The position numbers were made by a program, and so were the translations under genes. A stretch of 64,000 nt of DNA from Nonomuraea glycinis (GTDB lineage: Bacteria > Actinomycetota > Actinomycetes > Streptosporangiales > Streptosporangiaceae), in the NCBI RefSeq assembly GCF_014646515.1, contig NZ_BMNK01000010.1, positions 143,156 to 207,155 of the forward strand, written 5' to 3'. Of this stretch, positions 27,758 through 35,468 are shown piece by piece (the stretch's first letter is position 1; every line of letters starts with the position of its first letter). Under the pieces are notes generated by a model. The model was given only the letters and a program-made list of their open reading frames with translations, ran no database searches and was not told where the DNA came from.

Positions 27758-29064
27758 CGACCACCACGCTGCACCCCGGCCGGGACGGGGCCGGGGTCGT
27801 CAAGCGCACCGTCCTCCCCGGTGGGCTGCGCGTGGTGACCGAGACCATGCCGACCGTGCGCAGTGTCGCGGTCGGCATGTGGGTCGGCATCGGCTCGCGT
27901 GACGAGGCCCCCGAGCACACCGGGGCCACCCACTTCCTGGAGCACCTGCTCTTCAAGGGCACGCCCACCCGCGACGCCATGGAGATCTCGGCGTCCATCG
28001 AGGGCATCGGCGGTGAGATCAACGCCTTCACCGCCAAGGAGTACACCTGCTACTACGCGCGGGTCCTCGACGAGGACCTGCCGGTCGCGGTGGACGTGCT
28101 CGCCGACGTGGTGACCAGCTCGCTGATCACGGAAGACGACGTCGAGTCGGAGCGTGGCGTGATCCTGGAGGAGATCGCCATGCACGACGACGACCCGTCG
28201 GACGTGGTGCACGAGGCGTTCGCGGCCGCCATGTACGGCGACTCGCCGATAGGGCGGCCCATCCTGGGCACGGTCGAGTCGATCAATCTGCTCGCCCGCG
28301 ACCGGATCGCGGAGTACTACCAGCGCTACTACCAGCCGCCGCGCACGGTCGTCTCGGTGGCGGGCAACATCCGTCACGAGGAGGTCGTCGAGCTGGTCGT
28401 CCGGGCCTACGAGCGGGCCGGCGCGTTGACCGGCCCCGCCGTCTACGCCCCGCCCCGCACCAGCGGGCCCGGCGCCCGGACCCGGTCGGTGGCCAAGGTC
28501 GTCGACCGGCCCACCGAGCAGGCCAACCTGGTGCTCGGCACCAGCGGCCTGTCCCGTACGGACGACCGCCGCTTCGCGCTCGGCGTGCTCAACGCCGCGC
28601 TCGGCGGCGGCATGTCGTCGCGCCTCTTCCAGGAGATCAGGGAGAAGCGCGGGCTGGCCTACTCCGCCTACAGCTACACCTCCGCCTACGCGGACACGGG
28701 CCAGTTCGGCATCTACGTCGGCTGCCTGCCGTCGAAGATCGACGACGTGCTCAAGATCTGCCGCGACGAGGTGGCCCGCGTGGTCTCCGACGGCCTGGCC
28801 GACGACGAGATCGTCCGTGGCAAGGGTCAGATGCGCGGCGGGCTCGTCCTCGGCCTGGAGGACACCGGCTCGCGCATGTCCCGCATCGGCAAGAACGAGC
28901 TCGTCTACGACGAGTTGCTCTCGGTGGACCAGGTCCTGGCCCGGATCGAGTCGGTCACCCCCGACGAGATCGCCGAGGTTGCCGTGGACGTGCTCAGCAG
29001 GCCGCTCACGCTCGCCGTGATCGGCCCGTACGGCGACAAGGACTTCTCCGACGCCATCTCCTGA
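27754..29064 (+). CDS. M16 family zinc peptidase (PepR-like)
   Basis: 436 residues, one active and one inactive-like M16 half. The inverted zinc motif HxxEH is 'HFLEH' near residue 65, and the third ligand lies in 'SERGVILEEIAMHDDDP'. It belongs to the pitrilysin/mitochondrial-processing-peptidase family and would cleave small or unfolded peptides. The GTG start overlaps the pnp stop by 4 bases. The pnp-M16-dapB order is shared with Streptomyces. Confidence 0.92.
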   Translation: MTTTTLHPGRDGAGVVKRTVLPGGLRVVTETMPTVRSVAVGMWVGIGSRDEAPEHTGATHFLEHLLFKGTPTRDAMEISASIEGIGGEINAFTAKEYTCYYARVLDEDLPVAVDVLADVVTSSLITEDDVESERGVILEEIAMHDDDPSDVVHEAFAAAMYGDSPIGRPILGTVESINLLARDRIAEYYQRYYQPPRTVVSVAGNIRHEEVVELVVRAYERAGALTGPAVYAPPRTSGPGARTRSVAKVVDRPTEQANLVLGTSGLSRTDDRRFALGVLNAALGGGMSSRLFQEIREKRGLAYSAYSYTSAYADTGQFGIYVGCLPSKIDDVLKICRDEVARVVSDGLADDEIVRGKGQMRGGLVLGLEDTGSRMSRIGKNELVYDELLSVDQVLARIESVTPDEIAEVAVDVLSRPLTLAVIGPYGDKDFSDAIS

Positions 29065-29085
29065 CCTCGGTATAGGGTTGACCGT

Positions 29086-29823
29086 GTGATCAAGGTAGGT
29101 GTGCTCGGTGCCCGCGGTCGGGTGGGCGTGGAAGTGTGCAAGGCGGTCGAGGCGGCCACCGACATGGAGTTGGTGGCCGCACTCGACAAGGACGACCCCA
29201 TCGAAGGGCTCGAAGGCGCCGAGGCGGTGGTCGACTTCACCCATCCCGACGTCGTCATGGGCAACCTCGAATGGGCCATCGCGCATGGCATCCACCCCGT
29301 GGTCGGCACCACCGGCTTCGACGCGGAGCGGCTCGGCACCGTCCGCGGCTGGCTGGAGCGCTCACCCGGGACCAACTGCCTCATCGCCCCCAACTTCGGC
29401 ATCGCCGCGGTGCTCATGATGCACTTCGCGCAGCAGGCCGCCCGCCACTTCGAGTCCGTCGAGATCATCGAGCTGCACCACCCGAACAAGGCCGACGCCC
29501 CGTCCGGCACCGCCAGGCGCACTGCCGAGCTGGTGTCCCAGGCACGCGCCAAGGCCGGCCTCGGCGCGATGCCCGACGCGACCAGCACCGAGCTCGACGG
29601 CGCCCGCGGCGCCGACGTCGGCGGCGTGCACGTCCACGCGGTACGGCTCGCCGGCCTCATCGCGCACCAGGAGGTGCTGCTCGGCGGCGACGGTGAGATC
29701 CTCACCATCAGGCACGACACCATGAACCGCGCCGCCTTCGCCCCCGGCGTCCTGCTCGGCGTCCGCCGGGTGGGCGAGCTGCCTGGCCTCACCCTGGGCC
29801 TGGAGCCACTGCTCGACCTGTAA
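29086..29823 (+). CDS. dapB: 4-hydroxy-tetrahydrodipicolinate reductase
   Basis: 245 residues. 'VGVLGARGRVGVEVCKAVE' is the NAD(P)H Rossmann motif; 'VVGTTGFD', 'APNFGIAAVL' and 'ELHHPNKADAPSGTA' are DapB signatures, with the HH pair and Lys acting in catalysis. It reduces the dapA product in lysine and diaminopimelate synthesis. dapA itself lies 28 kb downstream rather than nearby. Confidence 0.95.
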   Translation: MIKVGVLGARGRVGVEVCKAVEAATDMELVAALDKDDPIEGLEGAEAVVDFTHPDVVMGNLEWAIAHGIHPVVGTTGFDAERLGTVRGWLERSPGTNCLIAPNFGIAAVLMMHFAQQAARHFESVEIIELHHPNKADAPSGTARRTAELVSQARAKAGLGAMPDATSTELDGARGADVGGVHVHAVRLAGLIAHQEVLLGGDGEILTIRHDTMNRAAFAPGVLLGVRRVGELPGLTLGLEPLLDL

Positions 29824-29826
29824 AAA

Positions 29827-29864
29827 CGCCGTGCCCACCACCTGGTCAGGTCGCGGGCACGGTG
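29827..29864 (+). terminator. Hairpin after dapB
   Basis: CCGTGCCC (29829-29836) pairs with GGGCACGG (29855-29862), with an inner ACCT/AGGT stem, starting six bases after the dapB stop; two further flanking pairs extend it. It probably ends the pnp-dapB transcript and marks the left edge of the accessory block. Confidence 0.75.
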
Positions 29865-29958
29865 TGAGGAGAGGGTCCCGGCTCCGCACAGCCGAGCCTA
29901 CGATCATCACACTAATATCCAGAGGCGGCCGTCACCGCGAACATGAGACCGTGTCGGC

Positions 29959-30432
29959 ATGGTGCGATGGGCGGTAGCCGGTGACCTCGCCGGTCTGGTG
30001 GCGGTCGAAGTGGCGGCCGACGGGCTGTTCGAGCAGGTGGGGATCACTTTCCCGGCCGGGACGACCATGGTCGAGGAGGTCGACGACCCGGGCACGGTGC
30101 TGGTCGACGGGGAGCCGCCCGACGGGTTCGCGATGATCGGCTGGGTCGACGGCAACGTGCACCTGGAACAGCTCGCCGTCCACCCTGACCGGATGCGGCG
30201 GGGGATCGGCGGCCGGCTCGTACGGGCCGTCCTGGACCACGCCTTGGCGGTGGGCGCGCCCGCTGTCACGCTGACCACGTACCGGGATGTGCCGTGGAAC
30301 GCGCCGTGGTACGCGCGGCACGGGTTTGCGGTGCTGGGGGAGCAGGGGTGGGGGCCGGAGCTGCGGGCGCTGGTCGAGCATGAGCGAGCGCTGGGCATCG
30401 AGGTGGCACCCCGGGTGGTGATGCGGCGATAG
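29959..30432 (+). CDS. GNAT family N-acetyltransferase
   Basis: 157 residues. 'HLEQLAVHPDRMRRGIGGRLV' contains the acetyl-CoA loop R-R-G-I-G-G; 'WYARHGFAVLGEQGWGPEL' is the usual GNAT C-terminal motif. The substrate is unknown; short enzymes of this type often modify small molecules. It is a single gene facing an AAC(3)-like gene tail-to-tail. Confidence 0.85.
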   Translation: MVRWAVAGDLAGLVAVEVAADGLFEQVGITFPAGTTMVEEVDDPGTVLVDGEPPDGFAMIGWVDGNVHLEQLAVHPDRMRRGIGGRLVRAVLDHALAVGAPAVTLTTYRDVPWNAPWYARHGFAVLGEQGWGPELRALVEHERALGIEVAPRVVMRR

Positions 30433-30468
30433 CGCGGTGGCCGTTCCGAGGGGCGGTCGTTTCGCGGA

Positions 30469-31287
30469 TCAGAGGGTTCGTCGTTCTTGTGGGGATCGGT
30501 GGGAGGCGAACCAGTCGGTGGCGAAATCCACTGCCGCTGTGAGCGAGAACAGGCGGGCTTCGGCACGTCCTACTTTCCCGCGCCGTACCACGCCTGTCTG
30601 GTCGAAGTCCGCACCCAGAGCGGCGAAGTCGCCGGCATCCAGGTCCACGTCCTCGAACTCGCACCACTCCCGCCCTCGTCCGTCGTCGACCACGGCTCGG
30701 TAGGTGCGGCGTGGTGGCGTGTCGGTGTAGCGGTACTCGGCCAGGTGGAAGGCGGTGCACCGGTCGTAGCCGACGCCCAGGAGCAGGATGAGCGCGTCCG
30801 CGTCGTAGAGCCTGGCCAGCGGGGAGCGCTCGCCGAGGAGGCAGTCGCGCGCGTGGCCGTCGGTGATGCACTTCGCCTGCGGGCCTATGGCGGCGAACGA
30901 GGTGAGCGGATGGGCGCTGCGTACGGCTCCGGGTAGCAGCCGAAGGTGCTCGGCGATCCGCCCCATATCCTGCGAAGGCGTTGTTTCCGTGTCGTAGGCA
31001 GGCATCGTTGCCCGGTGGCGGACGACTTCCCGCGCGGTCATGGCGGCTACGGCGGCACGATAGTGCGGGGAGGTGTCGGAGTTCGCGGCGGTGCCGGTGG
31101 GGGCCGCACAGGTGCCGTCGTGGCCGAGTCGGTCTCGTAGTGCTTCGACTGCCGTCCGTGCTCCGCCGACCAGGTGGCCGATGCTGCTGAGCGAGGAGTG
31201 CAGGAGCACGACCTGCCCGGTGCCCAGCCCCAGAGCCGCTAAATCATGACTTAAACGGACATTGCTAATCATGTAGCGCTCATCCAT
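30469..31287 (-). CDS. AAC(3)-family aminoglycoside N-acetyltransferase-like
   Basis: 272 residues, the usual length for AAC(3) enzymes. Landmarks are 'VVLLHSSLSSIG', 'ETTPSQDMGRIAEHLRLLPGAVRSAHPLTSFAA' (in part: 'DMGRIAEHLRLLPGAVRS') and 'LLLGVGYDRCTAFHLAEYR'. Known members acetylate the 3-amino group of 2-deoxystreptamine antibiotics; others act on different amines, so resistance is possible but not shown. Its start may be the ATG at 31287 or a few codons later. It is divergent from the MFS gene. Confidence 0.8.
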   Translation of the reverse strand: MDERYMISNVRLSHDLAALGLGTGQVVLLHSSLSSIGHLVGGARTAVEALRDRLGHDGTCAAPTGTAANSDTSPHYRAAVAAMTAREVVRHRATMPAYDTETTPSQDMGRIAEHLRLLPGAVRSAHPLTSFAAIGPQAKCITDGHARDCLLGERSPLARLYDADALILLLGVGYDRCTAFHLAEYRYTDTPPRRTYRAVVDDGRGREWCEFEDVDLDAGDFAALGADFDQTGVVRRGKVGRAEARLFSLTAAVDFATDWFASHRSPQERRTL

Positions 31288-31547
31288 GCTTCATGTTGCC
31301 TTACGGTCGCAGAAAGTGCGAGGGCCGCCTTGATGCGGATATTTCATATCATTGTTCGCTTATGTCGTGAATGATCATGGACGGATCAAAATTGCCCGCC
31401 ATTGCTCGACTGTGTGTAGATCGAAATGGAGATAGGGCAGTGGTCATCGGCTGTGTCCCTTATATTGAGGCGCGCATGCTCTGAGTCTTGTCAAGCATGT
31501 TCATGTAGTCCCTCAAGAAGCAGGTTGTCGCCGTGACCGTCCCGACT

Positions 31548-31565
31548 CATGACCTTAGGGTCATG
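31548..31565. promoter_or_regulatory. Inverted repeat upstream of the MFS gene
   Basis: CATGACC-TTAG-GGTCATG has perfect 7-bp arms. It lies 61 bases before the preferred MFS start and would be inside the gene if translation began at 31549. It could be an operator. Confidence 0.35.
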
Positions 31566-31626
31566 CCCGGAAGGGGCTGGTCGGGGGGAGGGCTTGAAAA
31601 GCGTCCATGGTCGAGTGCGCGGTAAG

Positions 31627-33126
31627 ATGCGCATCCCCAAGAGGAGCGAGTTCGCTCTGGTCTGGACAACCTCGGCCTTTTCCACGGTGGGCACGCGGAC
31701 GCTCGGCGTCGCCTACCCGCTCCTAGCTCTTGGGCAGACTCAATCGCCGACCGCCGTCGGCTGGACGGGATTCGCGCTGGCCGTGCCAGTCCTGATCCTG
31801 TATGTGCCTTGGGGGCTCCTGGTCGATCGGATATCGCCTCGGGCGGTCATGCTGTTCGCGGAGTTCTGTCGCTGCCTGACCGTGGCCACCGTGCTCGTCG
31901 CGATGTTCTTCGGCGGCCCTTCGCTGGCGCATCTGATCATTGCGGCCTTGGTCGAAGGCGCGCTCTGGGGTCTGTGCAACCTGGCGGAGACGGCGATGCT
32001 GCCCTCCTTGGTGCAGCCTGTCACGATGTGGCGCGCGCTGGCCAAGAGTGAGGGGGCCGCCCACTTCGCCTCGCTCGCGGGCCGGCCTCTGGGCGGATAT
32101 CTCTTCGGTGCGGGGTCGTACATCCCTTTTGCGATGAATACTGCACTTTTCGCCGTTTCTTGGGGGTTGTTCTTCAGCCTGCCTCGCACGTTCGAACGGC
32201 GACCCGCCGGCGTGTCGCTCCTGCACGATCTGTCCGAAGGCTTTCGGGTCTTGCGGAGGCTGGAATTCCTCCGTAGCGCGGTCAGGTTGGTCACCCTGAC
32301 CAATCTGCTGGTGAACACGCTGATAATGATCTTCATCGCTGGATCTGCCGGTATGTCGTCGGCGACGATCGGGCTCGTCCTGGCGGTTGGCGGGGTGGGG
32401 GGCGGAGCGGGCGCCGTCGTCGCGTTCTTCCGGGAGCCGGGGCGTTCCATCCTGCGGGTGCACGCCTGGATCTGGTTGCTGGCGCTGACGGTCGCGATGC
32501 TGGGGGCGCTCCTGGCGGCGCAGGGCGAGGCGTGGCCGTACTTCGCCCTTGCCTTCTTCCTCACCGGATTCGGTGGCGCGCTGAGCAATGTGGCGATCAG
32601 AGTGGCGGAAGTCACCCTGATCTCCCCCGGGGAACTGGCCCGCGTGGTCGCTGTCGCCCGGCTGTGCTCCTTCGGCGCGCTCAGTCTGGCCGCGCCTCTC
32701 GGCGGGGCGCTCGTCACCTGGTACGGCGTGACAGGGGGCTCGATCCTCCTGTTCGCCGTGATGCTGATCATCATGGGCGTGTCCTGGCGGCACGACGGTC
32801 TGACTCCGCCGATGCCCGACATACCCCGGAGTTTTCGTCATTCTTACCGGGCGAAGCAGGCGCTCCGTCGCGCGCACCGCACCATGCGTACGGCGAATGA
32901 GCGCGTGCGCCTGGCGAAGCTGATCGTCGACACGATCGAGGAGGTCGTGGTCGGAGGAGACGCGGACATGACCGAGGCCGAGCCGGCCGTCGGCCGGTTG
33001 GCGCCGGCGGGGTCACAGATTACCGGCCAGTCGCTGGGCGTCCGGTTCGAGGTGTCTGGGCAGCGCGGGTGCCGCTGCGGAGATTGCGCGTCCTGCGAGC
33101 TCCGCAGCCGACCTCATCCTGCCTGA
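31627..33126 (+). CDS. MFS transporter
   Basis: About 499 residues from the ATG at 31627 ('MRIPKRSEFALVW'); the frame is open to 31549 and TTG 31594 and GTG 31615 are alternatives, none with a well-spaced ribosome site. Roughly twelve hydrophobic spans are visible, with the MFS loop 'WGLLVDRISPRAVM' between spans 2 and 3, as in macrolide-efflux-type exporters. After the last span a 110-residue charged tail ends in a cysteine cluster 'CRCGDCASC', unusual for the family. The last 114 bases overlap the convergent nSTAND1 gene. The position beside fxsA makes it a candidate peptide exporter. Confidence 0.8.
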   Translation: MRIPKRSEFALVWTTSAFSTVGTRTLGVAYPLLALGQTQSPTAVGWTGFALAVPVLILYVPWGLLVDRISPRAVMLFAEFCRCLTVATVLVAMFFGGPSLAHLIIAALVEGALWGLCNLAETAMLPSLVQPVTMWRALAKSEGAAHFASLAGRPLGGYLFGAGSYIPFAMNTALFAVSWGLFFSLPRTFERRPAGVSLLHDLSEGFRVLRRLEFLRSAVRLVTLTNLLVNTLIMIFIAGSAGMSSATIGLVLAVGGVGGGAGAVVAFFREPGRSILRVHAWIWLLALTVAMLGALLAAQGEAWPYFALAFFLTGFGGALSNVAIRVAEVTLISPGELARVVAVARLCSFGALSLAAPLGGALVTWYGVTGGSILLFAVMLIIMGVSWRHDGLTPPMPDIPRSFRHSYRAKQALRRAHRTMRTANERVRLAKLIVDTIEEVVVGGDADMTEAEPAVGRLAPAGSQITGQSLGVRFEVSGQRGCRCGDCASCELRSRPHPA

Positions 33127-35004
33127 CAACTCCTCCACCCTGGCGGCGTACAGCAGCACCGGGCCGTGTCCTCCGGCTTCGGCCATCGCGGCCGCCAGTT
33201 CGCTCTGAGCTCTGTCCATACTGCCGCTCTGAGCCAGGGCCAGCGCGTGGGCGATCTTGGCGGACGGGCTCCGCAGCGGCTTGGCCCGGTCGAGGTCGCG
33301 CAGCGCGTCGTGAGCGCGGCCCAGCCCGGCCAGAATCTGGCCGCGGCCGAGCAAGGCCTCGGTGTTGTTGCCCTCCTTGCTGAGCACACCGTCGAGGACG
33401 CCCACGGCCGCTTCCGGATGTCCGCCGTGCCACAGTGCCCACGCCAGGTCGGTCTGGATCGGCAGGTCGGTGGGGACGCGGGCCATCGCGGCCCGCAACT
33501 CGCGGACGGCCTCGCTGGGCTGCCCAAGGGCCAGTCTCAGGCGTCCGATGGCGATGAGCAGAGGGCTGACGGCGGCTACCGCTCCAGCGGCATCGAAGCA
33601 CTGGGCGGCTCTGGTGTAGTGCGAGATGGCCTCCTCCGGGCACCCGTGTTCGTGGGCGACGTCGCCCAACAGGGATTGGGCCTTCGCACGTGCGAGGTCG
33701 TCGCTCTCCGGAGCGGCCAGAGCCTGCGCGCCGTGCCGGGCGGCCAGGGTGAGTTCGCCGTGGCACAGCGCGTCCTCGGCCATACGGAGGCTGCCCTTGG
33801 CCGGCCGTCGCCGGGTGAGAGCGGTGGGTCGGCCGTTCATCCGAGAGGGTTCGAGCAGGCGATCGTATGCCGGCTCATAGACGCGCTCACCCATGCGCTC
33901 GTCGGCTCGGACGAGACGGTCTTTCACCAGGGCGGCCATGGTCCGGCCGGATCCGAGTCTCCTGATCAGCTCGCGGCGGCCCGTCGACCGTCTTCCCGGC
34001 CGGCCGGCGAACGTCAGCCGAAGCCATGTTCGCAACCCGAAATCGTCGTCATTGAACCGCTCGGCGGCGAGGTCGCCGAGCGCCCCTCGGTAATGCTCCG
34101 CGAGGATCTCGTCGGCGGCCGCGTCGGCGTACTGGATGACATCGGTCGTCCCCGGCTTGGCGGGCAACGCGTTCCACAGGGCTCTGCAGACGACCTGGAG
34201 CTGGACCGGCTCCACCCCTTCCGGCCGTCGCCGGCGGTCCGAACGGGCCCGGACCTTGATGAGGTCGTTCACCAGTCGATCGGCGGCGCCCTCGGCGAAG
34301 GCGCGCCCGGCGCGTTCGACCGGCTGGGTGACCGCCTCCAGGGCCTCGTCGAAGTTCAGCGCCTCCAACCGGAAGTGCTCCCCGTGGGGAGCGGAGAGCT
34401 TGCGGACGTACGGCAGGAGATCCGTCAGCCAGTCCGCGCGAACCGACAGGAGCAGGTGTGGGCCGTCTTCGGTACTGAGAACCTCGGCGAGTTGTTCGAA
34501 GAAGCAGTCCCGGTCGGCTTGGGGGCGCCGAGAGGGGAGGAAGAGCTCCTCGACGTGGTCGATCGCCAACATGGTGCGCATCACGGCGCCGAAGGCGTCG
34601 CGCCTGGCGGGCCTGCCCCGCAGGAACGCGGGAACGGTCATGCGTGCCAGCCGGGTGGGCGCTTCCAGCGGAGACCACGAGGCCAGCAGAGCGAGGGTGT
34701 ACGGATCATCGGCAGGGAGTGCGGCTCGCGGGTGGCTCGATCGGCAGGACACCCGGCCCAGAGGGAGCACGTCGAGCCCGCCGGCGCTGAGGCGCGGCAT
34801 GACTCCGGCCTGAATCAGCGAGGTCTTACCGATCCCCGAGGCGCCGTACAGGACGGTCACCCGCTGCGTGCGCCACAGTTCGCCGACGGCGCGGGCATCC
34901 TTGTCCCGCCCTCCGAAAATGTGTCGGTCCTGCACGCCGAAGGCGTCCAAGCCCTTGTACGGCTCCGGCGCAACCTCTCGTGCGCTCATGCCGGAAGTCA
35001 CCAT
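33013..35004 (-). CDS. nSTAND1-type NTPase with C-terminal TPR repeats
   Basis: 663 residues. It opens with 'EPYKGLDAFGVQDRHIFGGRD', the entry motif of the novel STAND (nSTAND1) group; Walker A is 'GASGIGKTS' (residues about 54-62), Walker B 'TMLAIDHVEELF'. 'LLLSVRADWLTDL' is the sensor strand. Residues from about 410 are helical repeats ('SDDLARAKAQSLLGDVAHEHG', 'PEEAISHYTRAAQCFDAAG' and similar), i.e. a TPR array for binding a partner. STAND proteins act as signal-dependent switches in regulation or immunity. It is downstream of fxsA on the same strand (117-base gap), so it is likely part of the RiPP locus. Confidence 0.8.
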   Translation of the reverse strand: MVTSGMSAREVAPEPYKGLDAFGVQDRHIFGGRDKDARAVGELWRTQRVTVLYGASGIGKTSLIQAGVMPRLSAGGLDVLPLGRVSCRSSHPRAALPADDPYTLALLASWSPLEAPTRLARMTVPAFLRGRPARRDAFGAVMRTMLAIDHVEELFLPSRRPQADRDCFFEQLAEVLSTEDGPHLLLSVRADWLTDLLPYVRKLSAPHGEHFRLEALNFDEALEAVTQPVERAGRAFAEGAADRLVNDLIKVRARSDRRRRPEGVEPVQLQVVCRALWNALPAKPGTTDVIQYADAAADEILAEHYRGALGDLAAERFNDDDFGLRTWLRLTFAGRPGRRSTGRRELIRRLGSGRTMAALVKDRLVRADERMGERVYEPAYDRLLEPSRMNGRPTALTRRRPAKGSLRMAEDALCHGELTLAARHGAQALAAPESDDLARAKAQSLLGDVAHEHGCPEEAISHYTRAAQCFDAAGAVAAVSPLLIAIGRLRLALGQPSEAVRELRAAMARVPTDLPIQTDLAWALWHGGHPEAAVGVLDGVLSKEGNNTEALLGRGQILAGLGRAHDALRDLDRAKPLRSPSAKIAHALALAQSGSMDRAQSELAAAMAEAGGHGPVLLYAARVEELSGRMRSAAELAGRAISAAAPALPRHLEPDAQRLAGNL

Positions 35005-35121
35005 GTCGATCCATCCGCAGCCGCGTCTTCTCGCTCATCATGGGTCCGCTATGTCAAGATACCCTTCGGGTATATGTGGCGATAAGAACGCGGTGGCCGC
35101 CGGGTGGGAAGTGTTTCGGCC

Positions 35122-35280
35122 CTAGATCGAACTCGAGAAGGCCGCCACCTGCTCCTTGTCGTCGCCAAGGCATGACGCTACCGCAGCCTTCAGAGCGGCG
35201 CTCTCCATTTCCTGCAGGCCGCGTAGTGAAACGGTGGTGACATCGATCAGTTGCCCGGACCCGTACTGCCCACCACGCAT
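35122..35280 (-). CDS. fxsA: FxSxx-COOH RiPP precursor peptide (FxsA)
   Basis: 52 residues ending in F48-S-S-S-I52, exactly the F-x-S-x-x-COOH tail that names this family. The body 'QLIDVTTVSL' followed by an amphipathic helix and 'KEQVAAFSSSI' also fits FxsA precursors. FxsB-type radical SAM enzymes are known to join the Phe ring to the residue two positions on (Ser50 here), forming a three-residue cyclophane. The ATG at 35280 is preferred because GGAG sits 5 bases upstream; an ATG at 35295 would give 57 residues. One Cys (residue 37) is outside the tail. It is divergent from fxsT and leads into the nSTAND1 gene. Confidence 0.85.
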   Translation of the reverse strand: MRGGQYGSGQLIDVTTVSLRGLQEMESAALKAAVASCLGDDKEQVAAFSSSI

Positions 35281-35468
35281 GTGCACTCCATTCATTTCGG
35301 TCCGCCCGAATGTCAAATGACGCACTGGTGCCTATGAGCGTGCATGAATCCGGACGATCGGAATCGCGCAAGATTCTTCTCATGATTCTGTTATGAGCGG
35401 CTCGACTAAGCAACCCTGGGATGAGTCATAATAATGTTGGCTTTCCGGGCGCGGAGCGGAGGACGGAC

